Source of the DNA: Chondrus crispus
Lineage: Eukaryota > Rhodophyta > Florideophyceae > Gigartinales > Gigartinaceae
Assembly (NCBI RefSeq): GCF_000350225.1
Contig: NW_005178989.1
Span: forward strand, 115,611-179,610
Length of the DNA: 64,000 bases
Direction: 5' to 3'
Position 1 is the first letter of the stretch; every line of letters starts with the position of its first letter. The notes beneath the pieces are model-generated. The model was not told where the DNA came from. It made no database searches and worked only from the letters and a program-made list of their open reading frames with translations. Position numbers and translations under genes: made by a program. Below, in pieces: positions 40,903 through 52,676 of the stretch.

Positions 40903-43691
40903 TCTAACGTTGTCTTTCGTCCTGCCTAGCCTCTTCCTTCCTGACCGCCCCACTCTCCGTAAAGCCACTAGGGCATCTTCTCTGCCTGCTCGTCTTGTCT
41001 TCCGGACGGCGGCCCTCTGCGGGTTGGCGGACTCCTGTTCACAGGGCGTCCCTCCTCGCCCCCTGATTCACCCGCATGTGCGCGGCTCCGGGGTGAGCAT
41101 AGCCCTCCGAGCGGGGCATCCCCAACGGTGCGACGGCGTCCAAACGCTTCGACGTCGGCAGGGGAGGGAGAGGTTACAGTGCCGACTTCCCCCGTACGAT
41201 CGTTTTGTCGGGACGTGGCACTCGCGGACCCCTACTGTATACCCATTGCCCCTGTCCCGCGTTGAGGCGCGTGCCTTGGGGCGACAGGCAGGCGGGCCGA
41301 CCCGCCTTTTGCATTGCTGTCAACCGTCACGTGCGCTGCCTCCTGTCGGTGGGGGGGTTGGTCATCCAACAACTACGGTGGCACGGACCCCTCTGTGTCC
41401 CTTCAGGCTTCTGACATCGACCTTGACGCCCGCGAGTCCGTCCGGGCAGTCGGTGGGTCCGGCTACCGTGAGCCGTCCGGTGGCTTTTGATCACCCGGCT
41501 TACGTTTGGAGCCCTCTGCCCGTTTCCTTCGGGTGCATCCGCTTTCGCGCTCTACCCGTCTCGTTCTGGTCCCCCTTTTTTTCTCCTTCGTACGCCCGGT
41601 AGGGAGGCTACCCCGCACTGATCGATATGGGTGCAGTACGTCCCTGCCTCTTCCTGGGCGCGTCGTAAGGCCTCTGGGGAGGTTTTTGGAGCTGAAGTGG
41701 CCACGCCGCCGGGTGAGGTCGTACGTCGGGCGAGAGCATGTTACGTAGCGTGACCGCGGCGTGGGGCGACCCGACCGTGGAGGCGTGCGGTCTCCCCGGC
41801 CTCTTCAGTACGTACCTTGAGGGTGCCCAGTGTGTCCGTGTAGTGCGTACATCCCCCCCTCATTTTCGGGGTCGACCCTCGCCGCGTCCCCCTCGCGATC
41901 GTACGCGGCGGGGGTCGCATGCCCCCTTGCGTCAGGGGTTCCGTTCAACCCCTGCTCCCTACTTGTTTTATACATTCCCTACAGCGTACGACGCGGTGGC
42001 CACTCGGGTGGCCATGTCCCTTCGTCTACAGCTGTCGTAGCGTACGCAGCGGCGTGCCTGGCGCGTGACCCTCGTGGGTCCAGCCTTTGTATCGTAGGGC
42101 AGGGAGTGGGCCCGTACCGATTCACCTTCCTGCCCTTGACCCGATCCGTGTCTTCCGCATCGTCATTCACGCGACTTGTGGGTTCGGTTCGTTCCGGCGA
42201 CCCATTTTTATCTTCCTCGGGCGGTCATCGGGATCCGCATTTTGTACCTGCCTTGGTCTTTCTCGGTCGCGTCCTGTCGCGACCGCGGCGGCACGACCGG
42301 TATCCCGTTGTCCTTCGTAGCGAACAGCGCGCCCAGAGTGCAGTCAGCGGTTCGTGCCGCTCGGGGATCCATTCGTAGTCCCGTCTGGACTTCGTCCGCT
42401 ACATGGATGTTCATTTGCCCGTACGCGTGACCGACGCGAGTAGCGGCTCTACGCTGATTAGAGGTCCGTTGGGTGGCGCTCCTGCTCTCTCCCCGATCGG
42501 GGGAGCGAGCAGGGAGCTCTCCCGTGGGCTTGGCGTCTGCATATCGTTGCACACACATCCGTACTTCGTCGCGTTGGTTCGACTGCTACCCGAAGAAATC
42601 CTCTCGTCCCTCGCGTCTCGCGCCGCAGTCCCCGGCGTCCGGTTTCCGCCTTCGGTTCATCTTCTCGCCGCTCATCGGGTGCGCGTGGCCTTGGTAGGGG
42701 TCGCTCCGAGGCGTTGCTGTGGCTGTTCGACGCCCTGCCCGGACGGATCCTCGGGTGTGCCTTTCGACACACACCTCGACCGGTGTACAGAGGGGGGGGG
42801 GTGTACCCGTCAGGGACGGTGCGCGTTTTGCGCGTCGCCGGCCTGCGGCTAGTTGCGTGTCGCCCGTGCGGGTCGTGAGGACGCGCGGGCACGTGCCCAC
42901 GTCCGGGAGGAGCTAATTTTTGCTATATTCTAGCGGGGTGGCGGCGGATTGACACTGGGGCCCGTACTCACTGTCGTGCGCGTGAGGAGCGTGCGGTACC
43001 TGTGCGCGCGCGTGCGCGCACAGCAATAGCTCTGAGCCCTTGATCCAATAACACCATAAAACCACCTCAAAATTTGGCCAATTTTCCCGCCAAAATAATT
43101 TCAGCAAAAATTAAATCACACTCCGTGATTGGTGCGCTGTCATACGCCTCCCATTATTTTGAGTGTACAGTAGCGGACTGGCGCTGCAGTGCAACGAGCC
43201 CTATAGGGCCCGTGCTCCCGGCCGTTCGTCCGAACCCTCCACCTCTCGCCTACGCGTACTCTCGCGTACAGGCGCGCATCTCTCGCGTACCGGCGCGCAT
43301 CCTCTCGGTGAGGGCTTCGTCTGCGTTCTTGCCACTAACAGAGACTGCTCTTTCGTCCCTTCGGTTATTACGTGAACCATTCCATCCTAGACCGTCGTCG
43401 CCTGCCATGTTTTCGTCAGAGTCTCAATGTGCGCAGAGACCAGCGAAGCGCCTTGCTCTCCGTGGCGTCCTTCGTACTGCATCCTCCTTCGACGGTTGTG
43501 GACGGGTGTTCGTAACCCTGACCTTGCTTGTCAATACGTATTGACTTTCTTTTGATATGCCTCGCGTTTGTCGGCGATCGTCTGTGGGCCTATCCTTCCT
43601 GACGTTCCTTGTCTTCCAATTGCGAGAGACTTATATAACCGTAACGAAACGGTTGCGTTTAGCCGTACCGGAACGGTTGAGGGCCCCTTCC
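40903..43691. other. 2.8-kb GC-rich segment of element C without a recognisable gene
   Basis: Short ORFs exist on both strands (for example 40910-41602 and 42403-42852), but none has domain-like composition; their opposite frames are equally open because of high GC. An AT-rich island lies at 43025-43160. A CG-alternating hairpin is at 43000-43023 and two small CCGT/ACGG hairpins near 43635-43680. It could be a long non-coding 3' region of the element or a decayed second extra ORF. Confidence 0.4.
43000..43023. repeat. CG-alternating hairpin
   Basis: CTGTGCGCGC and its exact inverse GCGCGCACAG are separated by 4 nt. The alternating purine-pyrimidine sequence could adopt Z-DNA or a stable stem. 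Confidence 0.85.
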
Positions 43692-44102
43692 TCAAGACTG
43701 AACGTCCGCGTTCAGGTCCGAAGTGAGGTCCCTACCGGTGCGCGCTCGAAGTCGTTTCGCGTAGCGAGACACGAGCTCTTCTGGGACGTGAGTCCGCGCG
43801 GTCCAGGTGGGCGTGTCGTAATCCGCCCACTTGATGAGGAACTCCGGAGTTCCATCCTCCATGACCCGGTGCTTGAGCAGCCGTTCTACTGCGAACTGCG
43901 TCCCCTCCCTGACCTTGACGGCAAAGTCACTGGGTGTAGTCGTGCTCGCCCGAGGCTCGTTTGCCGGTGGGGGTGAGTACACGCAGCGATCTGCGGAGAC
44001 GCGCTCGGTCACACCATCGCGGTCGATCGTGATGGTGCGTTTGTCATTCGCGAGCACTCGGTACGGTCCGACTGCCGGTGATGCGAGTTTGTTCGACGTC
44101 TT
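43692..44102 (-). CDS. Integrase C-terminal tail with chromodomain (element C)
   Basis: Left of the solo LTR the frame reads TSNKLASPAVGPYRVLANDK, the GPY/F module that ends gypsy integrases, then a linker, then EFLIKWADYDTPTWTARTHV and PEELVSRYAKR, a chromodomain with its YLIKW-type core and the following W. Such chromodomains steer integration to marked chromatin. The stop is TGA at 43692-43694. Joining across the solo LTR (one GTCTT kept) leaves a one-base frame offset at a run of five G, so either a one-base deletion occurred there or the copy was already broken. Confidence 0.8.
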   Translation of the reverse strand, partial: KTSNKLASPAVGPYRVLANDKRTITIDRDGVTERVSADRCVYSPPPANEPRASTTTPSDFAVKVREGTQFAVERLLKHRVMEDGTPEFLIKWADYDTPTWTARTHVPEELVSRYAKRLRARTGRDLTSDLNADVQS

Positions 44103-45042
44103 TGTAGTGCAATACGCACCTGAAAAGGGGGGTGAAAATAAATGAAAATGATGGGGTATGACAAGCAAAAGTGGAAATCATTTGACTTTATTATTTTAAT
44201 TATTAATTTGAATTAGTTGCATATTAGTTATTTAACATTAGATTAGATCTAGGATCTAGCGCCGAGAGCTACTGTAGTGGCTCCGGCGGGGCGATATATA
44301 CCTTAGCCCTCTGACCACCAAGTCAGTAAAGGTAACCCGAGTTGCCAGAGTCTGATATCGCCTTGGTTGAAGTCCGTCTTTTACAAGACATTCCCTTTAA
44401 CTACAGATTAATTTATCCTTTGCGCTCGGGGGTCCCCTTTTTCCTTATCAATTTTCCTTTACTTCCCTATCCTAATTTCCCTTAATCTTGAGTTGGTCCC
44501 ACCTTGTAGGATTGCCATCCGCAACGTGACGTCATTTGCCATCGGGCTTCTGTGTTGGTGCACCAGTGGTGCTTTTCTCAGTGTTGGTTTCATCGGAATC
44601 TGGTTGCGACCGATCCGTTGTTGGTACTTTTCCATCGGGCAGTACGACGGTGTAGCGCTGCTACGTTTTCTTCTTTCCCGACGGGCTACGTTGCCAAGTC
44701 CCCGTCAAAGACCTTATCAAGGGTATAAGGTGTACAAGGCGCTCTTCGAGCATTGGATTTACGACCCATCGGACTAGGTTTACCTAAACACCCCTCCGAA
44801 CTCGTCGAGCAGTCGCCTTTACAAGTCTCTACCACCATTTACCGATCCCGGGCTGGGCCCTCCTCTTTGCCCCCCCCCCTATCAGGGATCCGAGCTACTG
44901 CGGACCGCAAACCCGCTTAAAGAGGACAGGGAGCTTCGAACACTGCGTAGCGCTGTGCCGTTGGCAGTTGTTGTTTTTGTTGCTGTTGTTTGTGTTGGAC
45001 CGTCGCACCTTGGTCTCTGCCTAACAGGCGCATTGCACTACA
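44103..45042 (+). repeat. Solo B-type LTR inside the integrase of element C
   Basis: 940 bp from TGTAGTGCAATAC to GCATTGCACTACA, same family as 35832-36891. It shares the GATATATACC site, the AAGTCAGTAAAGGTAACCC stretch and the pyrimidine tract. GTCTT lies on both sides as target duplication. It has no internal region, so it is a solo LTR left by LTR-LTR recombination. It supplies the stop codon that now ends the upstream pol frame (45038-45040). Confidence 0.92.
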
Positions 45043-47752
45043 GTCTTCCCCCATCGGAGGGGTTCAGGTACACGTAATTCCCGGGCTTAAGACGTGCGAT
45101 AATTCTTCGAACGCGCTTGTCGAAGTCGCGTTTGTATCGTGCTTGGGTCCGATGCAAGCTTCCGTAGGCTTTTTGTATCGTATCGTCCAGCGTTTTTAGA
45201 AACTCGGCTCGCTGATTCCCTCTGTCGGCAGGGGGAACGCCATCGTCGACTCGTCGAAGGGAGAACTCTGGCGGTGGTCTGCTGAGTACGAGCTCGAAGG
45301 GCGTTGTCCGCGTCGTGCGATGTACGTGGGAATTGTACGCATACGTAAGCGGCCCCACGTACACGTCCCAGTCATCTTGGTGCTCGCCTACGTAGTTGCG
45401 CAGCATTGAGGCGATCGTCCGGTTGTATCGCTCGACTTGTCGGTTCGTCTGTGGATGGTATGCCGACGTATATAGGTTCGTAATCCCGAGAACCCGGCAC
45501 GTGCTGTGGAAGAACTTGGCGTTGAACTGCGGTCCGTTATCCGACAGTAACGTGCGCGGGACGCCGTACTTAAATACCCAGCCGTCGCAGAACGCGACTG
45601 CGACGGCGTATGCGGTAGTCGTAAGTAGCGCGACGACCTGCGTAAGCTTAGTGAAGCGGTCGGTAATTACGAGCAGGAACCGTTTTCCTGCCTTCGTCTT
45701 GGGGAGCGGACCCAGAATGTCGATAGCCAGGCTCTCGAGCGGCCGAGTTGCCGGGAACAACCTCAAACGGTTGAGGTGTTTCCACAACTTAACCCGGTTC
45801 ATCGCGCACGTCCGACACCCCGGCACCGTAGCGGCGACATCTGCGGCGAGATGGGGCCAGTAGTACTCGCGACGTAGCGCGTAGTACATACGGTTCTGGC
45901 CCGGGTGTCCCGCGATGGCCGGGTTGTGGCACATGCGAAGGAGCCTGGCGCGGAGCGTCCGAGGTACCACCACCTGTACGATAGCAGGGTCGAAGGGGTG
46001 TCTCCGCTTGAGCACCCCCTGGTGGTCCTCGAAGAACGCGGAGTCCGGGGACTCTGACTGTCGTGCCAAAACGGTTTGGCAGAAGTCATCCACGCGTTGC
46101 TCCTCGGCGATCTCCTCAACCGTAAGAGGGGCCGGTAGGTCGTCCTGCGGAGGAGCGACCGTGGCGGCGGGCGCCCCGACCTCGGGTTCTTCCGCGCGCT
46201 CGAGATCAACGGCGTCAAACTCGTCGTTCTCCTCCCAGAACGGACTGGGTCCTTGGAGAACGGGGGCTTCGTCGTCGCCCCTTGGTTCGTCGCGCGTTCG
46301 GACGCGTGACCTTCTTCGTGGTCTAGCTTGGCTTCTCGTCTTCGCGAAGACGTGTTCGACCTTGTGGTCGCAATTTTCGGTACAGACGTGGTCCGGGAGC
46401 TCGTTAGATACGTCTCGAACGGTCGTACCCGCGTCGAAGGTGGGAATGTCGTCATCCACTTCGACGGCCGGGTGGGGGTCGCCGGCGACTCTTGGCGACA
46501 CGAGGCGTGACAAGGCGTCCAGTACTTTGTGCACGCGCCCGGGGCGGTACTGGATGGTGAAATCGTATTCAGCCAGACGTAGCCGCCACCGGGTGAGTCT
46601 TCCAGAACTCTCCGTGAGGGACATGAGCCACCTCAGCGCGTCGTGATCCATCCGGACGGTGAACTTCGTGCCTTCAACGTACGGCCGTAGTGTGCGGACG
46701 GCCCACACCACGGCAAAGCACTCACGCTCCGTAGCGCTGTAGTTGCGCTCACTATCGGCCAGTGAGTACGACCAATACCCGACGGGTCGCCAATCGTTTG
46801 GCTGGTCGTGCTCTTGGAGCAACGTGCAGCCCAACTGGTAGGCGGTCGCATCCGTGTCGATCATGTACGGACGGCCGTACCGCGGAAGGGCGAGGATCGG
46901 CGGAGCGATCATGAACTTCTTGAGGTTCTCGAACGCCTCTCGTTGCGCCTCCGTAAGACTGTAGAAGTCAGGATCCGAATCCTTACGCGTCATGTCGGTC
47001 AGAGGACGGGCTATCTTCGCGAAACCCTTAAGGAATCGGCGGTATACGTTGCACGCCCCGAGGAACGAGCGCACTTGCGGCAGCGTCCTCGGGAACGTGA
47101 AGGTCTTGAATGCGTCGGCCGCCGTATCGGCCACACTTAACTTACCTGGGGAAATGACGTGCCCCAGGTAGTGTACCTTCGGTTGAAAGAAGCTACACTT
47201 CTTGAGCTTGAGGGAGATTCCGGCACTCCGCAGCAAGCTCAAGACAATGTCGAGATGCTTCGCGTGTTCTCCGTGCGTACGTGAGAACACGATGACATCA
47301 TCCAGGTACACGAGGCATATTTGCCAACGTACGCCAGATAGGATGATGTCGAGTGCGCGTTGGAAGGTGGCCGGTGCCCCTTTTAGTCCGAACGGCATGC
47401 GCAAGTGGCGAAACGTGCCCATGTGCGTAGTAAACGTGGTCTTATCCCGGTCTTCCGGAGCGACTGGGATCTGCCAATAACCGGAATTGCAGTCCAACGC
47501 GGTGAAGACGGCTGCGTCTCGTAGCGAGTCGATGCAGTCGTCCATCCGAGGCAGCGGATACGAATCCGCTGTAGTCTTCGCGTTGAGACGCCGGTAGTCC
47601 ACGCAGAACCGAAGAGATCCGTCTTTCTTCGGTACGAGCACCACCGGAGACGCCCACTCGGTGCTCGCGGGTTCGATAACCTCTGCGTTCAACATCTTGT
47701 TGACCTCCTTCGCGACCATTTCGCGCATCGCGGGCCCCTTACGGTAGGGCAT
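45043..47752 (-). CDS. Pol of element C: RT, RNase H, integrase
   Basis: The frame runs from the codon after TAA 47795-47797 (first ATG 47752). RT: LVPKKDGSLRFCVDYRRLN (residues 39-57), FTALDCNSGYWQIPV, MPFGLKGAPATFQRALD, catalytic YLDD 149-152. RNase H: YMIDTDATAYQLGCTLLQ, SATERECFAVVWAVRTL, VRMDHDALRWL. An acidic linker follows (about 430-540). Integrase: finger with GHPGQNRMYYAL and CRTCAMN, core LAIDILGPLPKTKAGKRFL, RTLLSDNGPQFN and YHPQTNRQVERYN (D, D, E). All catalytic residues are present. It is cut at LNPSDGGR by the solo LTR; the tail continues at 44102. Confidence 0.93.
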
Positions 47753-47794
47753 CGAACGTATCGGCTTCGTACCCGGTTCGAGAGGAATGCGGTG

Positions 47795-49356
47795 TTACGT
47801 TGCTCGTATAGTTCCGAGCGCACCGCTCCACATCCTCGAGTGCTTACAGAGCATCTCGAGTACGTGGCCACGAAGCTTGTCATCGTCGATGTATGACAAG
47901 TCGATTTCTTTTTCCCAATCCATCGGTGGATTTTCGGGATCCTTTTTCTGCGGGGGTACAGTACCCTCCGCCGTCGGTTGGTCTTGAGGTGGCCGTTCGT
48001 CCGTGACCACCCCTCTCTTCACGACGGTCGTCCGTTCGTCGGAGCTCGGTCGTCCAGCTCCGGCCTTCCCGACTTGATCGGTCAAGTCGGTCAGGTGTAG
48101 CGCGTGCGCGATCCCCTCGGCAACCCTCCGTTCGGGCGTGAGGATCGCGAGGGGGTTGCGCTTCGCGTATCGCACGACGGTGTGCTTGGGAAGCCGCCTT
48201 TCCCGTCGCGAAAAGTTCGCGACGATGACGTCGAAGGTCTGATTCGGCAGAACCTCGGCGACGCCATTCGTCAACCTCACTCCATGTCGGTGTTGGAGTG
48301 AGGGCTTTGGTTCCAGGAACACGAGGCCCCTCCCCGCGGTGGTGACGCGCACTCGGGCTTGCGACATCGCGGGGATGGTAACCCAGCCGGCCATTCGGAT
48401 CGCCTGCGGGGCCTCATCCCGTACATCCGGCCGGCTCGTTTGGCGTCCGTGTCGCCTTGTAGGGGGAGTCGGCTCCCCCTTTCCGTCGACGATGGCTACG
48501 GAGCCACCGTGTCGAAGTTCGAGTTTCTGTCCGTCGATGTCGATGGTACGTACGTGGGCATCGATGAACGCCGTGCCGAGAAGAACGGGAACGGCAAGCT
48601 GTTCCGCCACCACGAACGGTATACGGAACGTCGTGTTCCGCAAACGGACTGCAAGGCAGACGACCGCCGTAAGTCGAAGCGGGTTACTGTTCGCGCCAGC
48701 CAGTCGGGGTAATGGCACGTCCCGTACTACGAAGTGGGTCCAGTCGGGAGGGAGGTCGGCCTTCCTCACTAAGTTGTAGCCCGAACACGTATCGACGGCG
48801 ATCGTGTGGGGCTTGAACGCGTTACCTTCGGTGGCCACGGAGCCAAGGACGTTATATATCTTGGACGTCATGAGGCATACAATGCCGTCGACCATCTTGG
48901 GCGCAACCCGTTCGGCGAGATCGTTCCGCCGAGGTCGTCGCCTTCGGTTCTGGCCCCTCCTGCGTTTCCTCCTACCTGAGTCGTGGGGCGTCCGCGTCTC
49001 AGTGATGCCCCCTCGGGTGCTTGAGTCCGTACGTGGCGGACTTTTCGTCGGCTCCCTTGGCCTCACAGGAGTCTGGAGGTCGACCGGTTCTTTTCGGTCG
49101 TCGGTACTCCCGTCCTTTTCATTACCCATCATCGGTACTACGGGCGTCCCGGTGCTGTCCTCTCCTAACGTCGGGCTTACGGAGGCCTCGACGTTCGCTC
49201 CCCCCTGTATCGGCATTGCAGGGGCTACCGTGCTCGCTTCCGGTGGCGAGGGGTGTAGTATCGGACAATACCCCCCGTGTCCTAGGCGAGCACGTGGGGA
49301 CCGGTCGAGTTCGTGGGGACAAGACGGCTCACGCGACCGCGTGGACGTAACCGTCT
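47795..49356 (-). CDS. Pol N-terminal part of element C with protease
   Basis: The frame is open from the gag stop region (49356), in the -1 frame relative to gag, with its first ATG at 49216. After a long basic, low-complexity region (DSGRRKRRRGQNRRRRPRRN) comes the retropepsin: TIAVDTCSGYNLVRKADLP, where DTCSG stands in place of the usual D-T/S-G, then VVAEQLAVPVLLGTAFIDAH. The C-terminal part leads towards RT (HSRMWSGALGTIRAT) and ends at TAA 47795-47797. The next 14 codons, HRIPLEPGTKPIRS, are in frame with RT, so a single nonsense codon splits Pol. Confidence 0.8.
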
Positions 49357-51927
49357 TTACCCTTTTTTCGAACTACCGGTGCTATCGGAGCTACCTTCCT
49401 GGCTATCGGCGGCCAGGTCTTCTTCCAGCCCTCGGCCGCGTGGGTCGGGACGTCTCACCCACTGCGGCACCACGTTATCGGCGAAGTATTCGGGTACTTC
49501 TAGAACTTGACCTGCGACGTCCGGACGTCGCAGGATATGGGGGACAGAGAGAACCGGTTCTCCTTCGTGACCCTCCTCGGGTAGGGGAGGCGGAACCTCT
49601 ACCCAATCTTGCAAGTACATGATCGCATTCTGTACCTGTTGAGGTAACTGAGAACGGTCCCGGTCACCTCCCCTTCCTTGACGGGGATACCTTGTGTCCG
49701 CCTGGCGGTAATCGGGTCGATCACGACGATCGAGTTCGTTACGGCGATACCCACCTCCACGTGGGGCGAAGCGTGCGCCCCCACCCAAACGATTTGGGAA
49801 ACCTTGACGCGGGGGACGGCCCTCGCCGACCGACTGCCGGAGGAGGTTACGCGCACCGGGGCGCGTCTCCATCTGGTATCGGTAGTTCCTGTACGCCGTG
49901 AACATACGTTGTTCCGGCGACAGGAACGGGCAGGCTTACATGGCGTGCCCGTACGTACGGCACAGCCAGCACACGTACGCGCTGCCATCCGTTGAGGCGA
50001 AGGTCCCCGCGTGACGCGCCTCCTCCTCGGTGAGGAGGGGTACGCGAGGGGCTTCGGCTCCTGCATCTCGATTCGAGATGTCGAGCTCTGCGACCCGGGG
50101 GTCCGTACCCCTTGCCACTCTTGGAGTGTGCGCGAAGGCGGTCGCGTAACTGGATGTCGTTCCGGTCGACATCGGCGTGGGAGGTCGTCCTCCCACGGGC
50201 CCCGTTCCTTTCGTAATGAGGACAGGGTCAGCCTGCCACTCATCCTCCCCGACATGGAGGGTAGAAGCGGGCGAACTTGTTGCGGCGGACTTCGTAGTCC
50301 TGCCAGCCTTCCCTGTCGGTTTCGGGTCCGGCAGGGGTAACCCGCGCCGGGCGCGGTACCTAGTCCCTTCCGCCGTGGCGATGCGGCGGATGGTCGGTAG
50401 ATCGGTCTTCTGGCTGCTTGGCAGCCGCTCAACGGTCTGGGAAACTGCGGCACGGGTCGCAGATGCGAGTCCCCGCACGAAGTAGTGCGCGAGGGATTGT
50501 TCGGAGAACACTGCCGTGCACCGGAAGGCGGCAGTTTCTAACCGGTCCGCAAAGGTGCTCTCCGTTTCGTGGGGTTTCTGTCGCGCCGTAGCGACAGCGT
50601 CGTACGCTTCACCTAACACGTCGTCCGTGAGGTAGCGTTTCAAGAGTTGATTTACGAGCCCCGGCCAGCTCACGTCGTCGTGGAGCTGGCCGGCGCGGAG
50701 GCCACGCATCGTATAACTCGTATACAGGCGCTCCGCGTCGCGCTCTAAGAAGTGCGCGAGAACTCGTACCGCAACACCTTCCGTCAGGTGTTGCGAGTTG
50801 AAGGATATCCGGATATCCTTTAAGAACGGCAGCAGCTGGATCGGGTCCGTACCGTCGAAGCTAGGCATCGTGGGACAGATCCCACGACAGCGTTGTACGT
50901 ACTTCGCGATCCGTCCCGCATCACCCGAGGTAACGATCCTCGAGGTGTTATCCAAGCGGTACATACGATAGTCAGCGACGGCGCTGAACTCTTGGATCAT
51001 CGTATGTAACGGCTCGAGTCCGGGTTCAGCGGGACCCAGCGTGCCGAACGGGGTAACGGGTAGCGTACGGACGTCTACCGGTCCGGGTCGCGCGGTGTGG
51101 TCCACCGGCGGGTAGCCGCCCCAGCGGGGATCGACGGAGAACATGGGTTCTCCGGATCCGCGAGCGGCTACTCCACAGTCCGGGTCGTTACGATACGGCA
51201 CCCGTCCCGTCTGCCACATGTTTCCGGGGACATGTGGCAGAGCTTGGGACTCGGACGCGACGTTGGCGTCCATCGGAGGTCGTCTTTCTCCTGCGTCCCG
51301 ACTGGGGTCGGCCACAGTTGGGCACCATCCTTGCGGGGCTGCAGCGTCCGGAGGTACACCACCACCGGGCCCTCTCGTGGAGGCACCGGGCAGCCTTGCG
51401 GCCATGGTACGTTCCAGGTCACGGGCACGCTGCCGCGTGGACTCCAGCTCAGCGGTGAGGTGCGCGAAGGCACCAAGTTGCTCCGCTGAGGGGGGTTGAC
51501 GAGCGTCAAGACGTCTCGACGAGGTCGGCCTCGCGGGACGACCTTCCCCATACGTAGCGGGGTTCTCGGGACGCGAGTATTCGACGAGCACCAGTCGCAA
51601 TTGCAACTGGTCGACCAGTGCTCGGAGATTCTCCAGCGACTGGGTGACGCGGTCGAACCTCCCCTCGCGGATAGATCGGAGCTCGTCCATGCAGCGCGAA
51701 TAGACGGCGTCCGTAACGTCGATGCGGAGGGAAGTACGGACTTCCTCGATGTAGTCTGCGATGCGGTCGAACATCGCCACCGCTTGTCCTTCGGGGGACT
51801 CGGGCGACGGTTCGCGGTCTCGGAGACCAGCGTCGCCGTCGCCGCACGGCGGTGATGGGGCGTGCATAGCGGCCGCCCTCGGATCCGCCGGTTCGGAGCG
51901 GATCGAGGGGGCGTATTCTTGACTCAT
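49357..51927 (-). CDS. Gag of element C (one in-frame TAA in the zinc knuckle)
   Basis: I chose ATG 51927 (MSQEYAPSIRS), the position shared with element D. The N-terminus is acidic; residues 60-140 form a coiled coil (ENLRALVDQLQLRLVLVEY). The Retrotrans_gag capsid occupies about residues 310-560: FDGTDPIQLLPFLKDIRISF, VLAHFLERDAERLYTSY, SWPGLVNQLLKRYL and AHYFVRGLASATRAAV. The zinc knuckle reads CWLCRTYGHAM, TAA (49936-49938), AC, which is a perfect CX2CX4HX4C if the TAA stands for Tyr as in element D. The frame then continues 191 codons to SSKKG and TAA at 49357-49359. The full frame is 856 codons counting that internal stop. Confidence 0.85.
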
Positions 51928-51984
51928 CTCGACGCGTACGGACGCGGAGGAAAAAGAAAGTCTTCTCGGAAAGATCTCGGGGTC

Positions 51985-52002
51985 TTCTAGGTCGGGAGAC
52001 CA
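51985..52002 (-). promoter_or_regulatory. Primer binding site of element C
   Basis: The minus-strand TGGTCTCCCGACCTAGAA begins 1 nt inside the 5' LTR end. It is conserved in position and sequence with elements B and D. Confidence 0.65.
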
Positions 52003-52003
52003 C

Positions 52004-52671
52004 TGCAGCATCAACACCCCTAAACGGATAGGGGTGTATGCTTAGTCCTGGAAGACCCGTACGTACGAGAAGACAGGGGAAGTCGGACCAGCTAACGAAA
52101 CCAGAACACGGGCCCGGGTAGCGTGGTAGAGCGGGATCGGGGGGAGGACGCACACACGCGCGGGCCGATCTACGCCTCGACGCCCCGGAGCAGCGCTGGG
52201 TTACGTTCCAGCGCTGACGGGCGGAGGTGGATCTAGGCTCGCTCGCGTGCTCGCGCGTCCTCTACCCGCGCTCGGTCTCGCCTTAAGGTAGCTAACGGAA
52301 GCTTCCTTAGGATAAGCTGCAAGTCAGACCTAGGCGGTAGGTCGTGGACAAGTCCGTGCTTGTCCCCCTTCGCCGCCGTCGGTCCGCTCCCGTATTTAAT
52401 ATACAAGTAAATCCTATCATACTACAGTACAGTACGGACTGTACTGTAGAGCTACTGTAGTCAGCGCGGTTCGGCCCGCGCTGAGGTACTGTCGGCCATC
52501 GGGGCTGACAGCACACGTGTCCTACACGTATGGTACACGTGGGATACACGTGTGGGGGCGCGCAGTAGCACACGTGTGTGCTCGCTCTCGTACTGTAGAG
52601 ATCGGCTCTACAGTATCTGATCTAATCTGAATCCCGAATCTAATCTAAATCCCGTTAGGGGTTATGCTACA
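52004..52671 (-). repeat. 5' LTR of element C
   Basis: 668 bp, about 98.5% identical to the left copy by eye. One end has drifted to TGCAGCATCA where the other has TGTAGCATAA. It is followed on the plus strand by the GAAAG duplication. Confidence 0.95.
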
Positions 52672-52676
52672 GAAAG

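Larger units (their letters stand above)
37650..52671 (-). mobile_element. 15-kb Ty3/gypsy chromodomain element C with an extra antisense ORF
   Basis: The LTRs 37650-38317 and 52004-52671 are both 668 bp. About ten differences were seen, mostly transitions, so roughly 98.5% identity. GAAAG flanks both ends (37645-37649, 52672-52676). On the minus strand the order is primer site, gag, protease/RT/RNase H/integrase/chromodomain, then 5.4 kb with no sense ORF before the polypurine tract and 3' LTR. That extra segment holds an 855-codon ORF on the opposite strand. One solo LTR (44103-45042) sits in the integrase. Two in-frame stops (49936, 47795) and a frame slip make this copy non-autonomous. 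Confidence 0.93.

Noticed and set aside
40910..42852. Several 150-230 codon ORFs on both strands
   Set aside because: Open frames occur on both strands because of high GC; composition is Arg/Pro/Ser-rich with no domain pattern.
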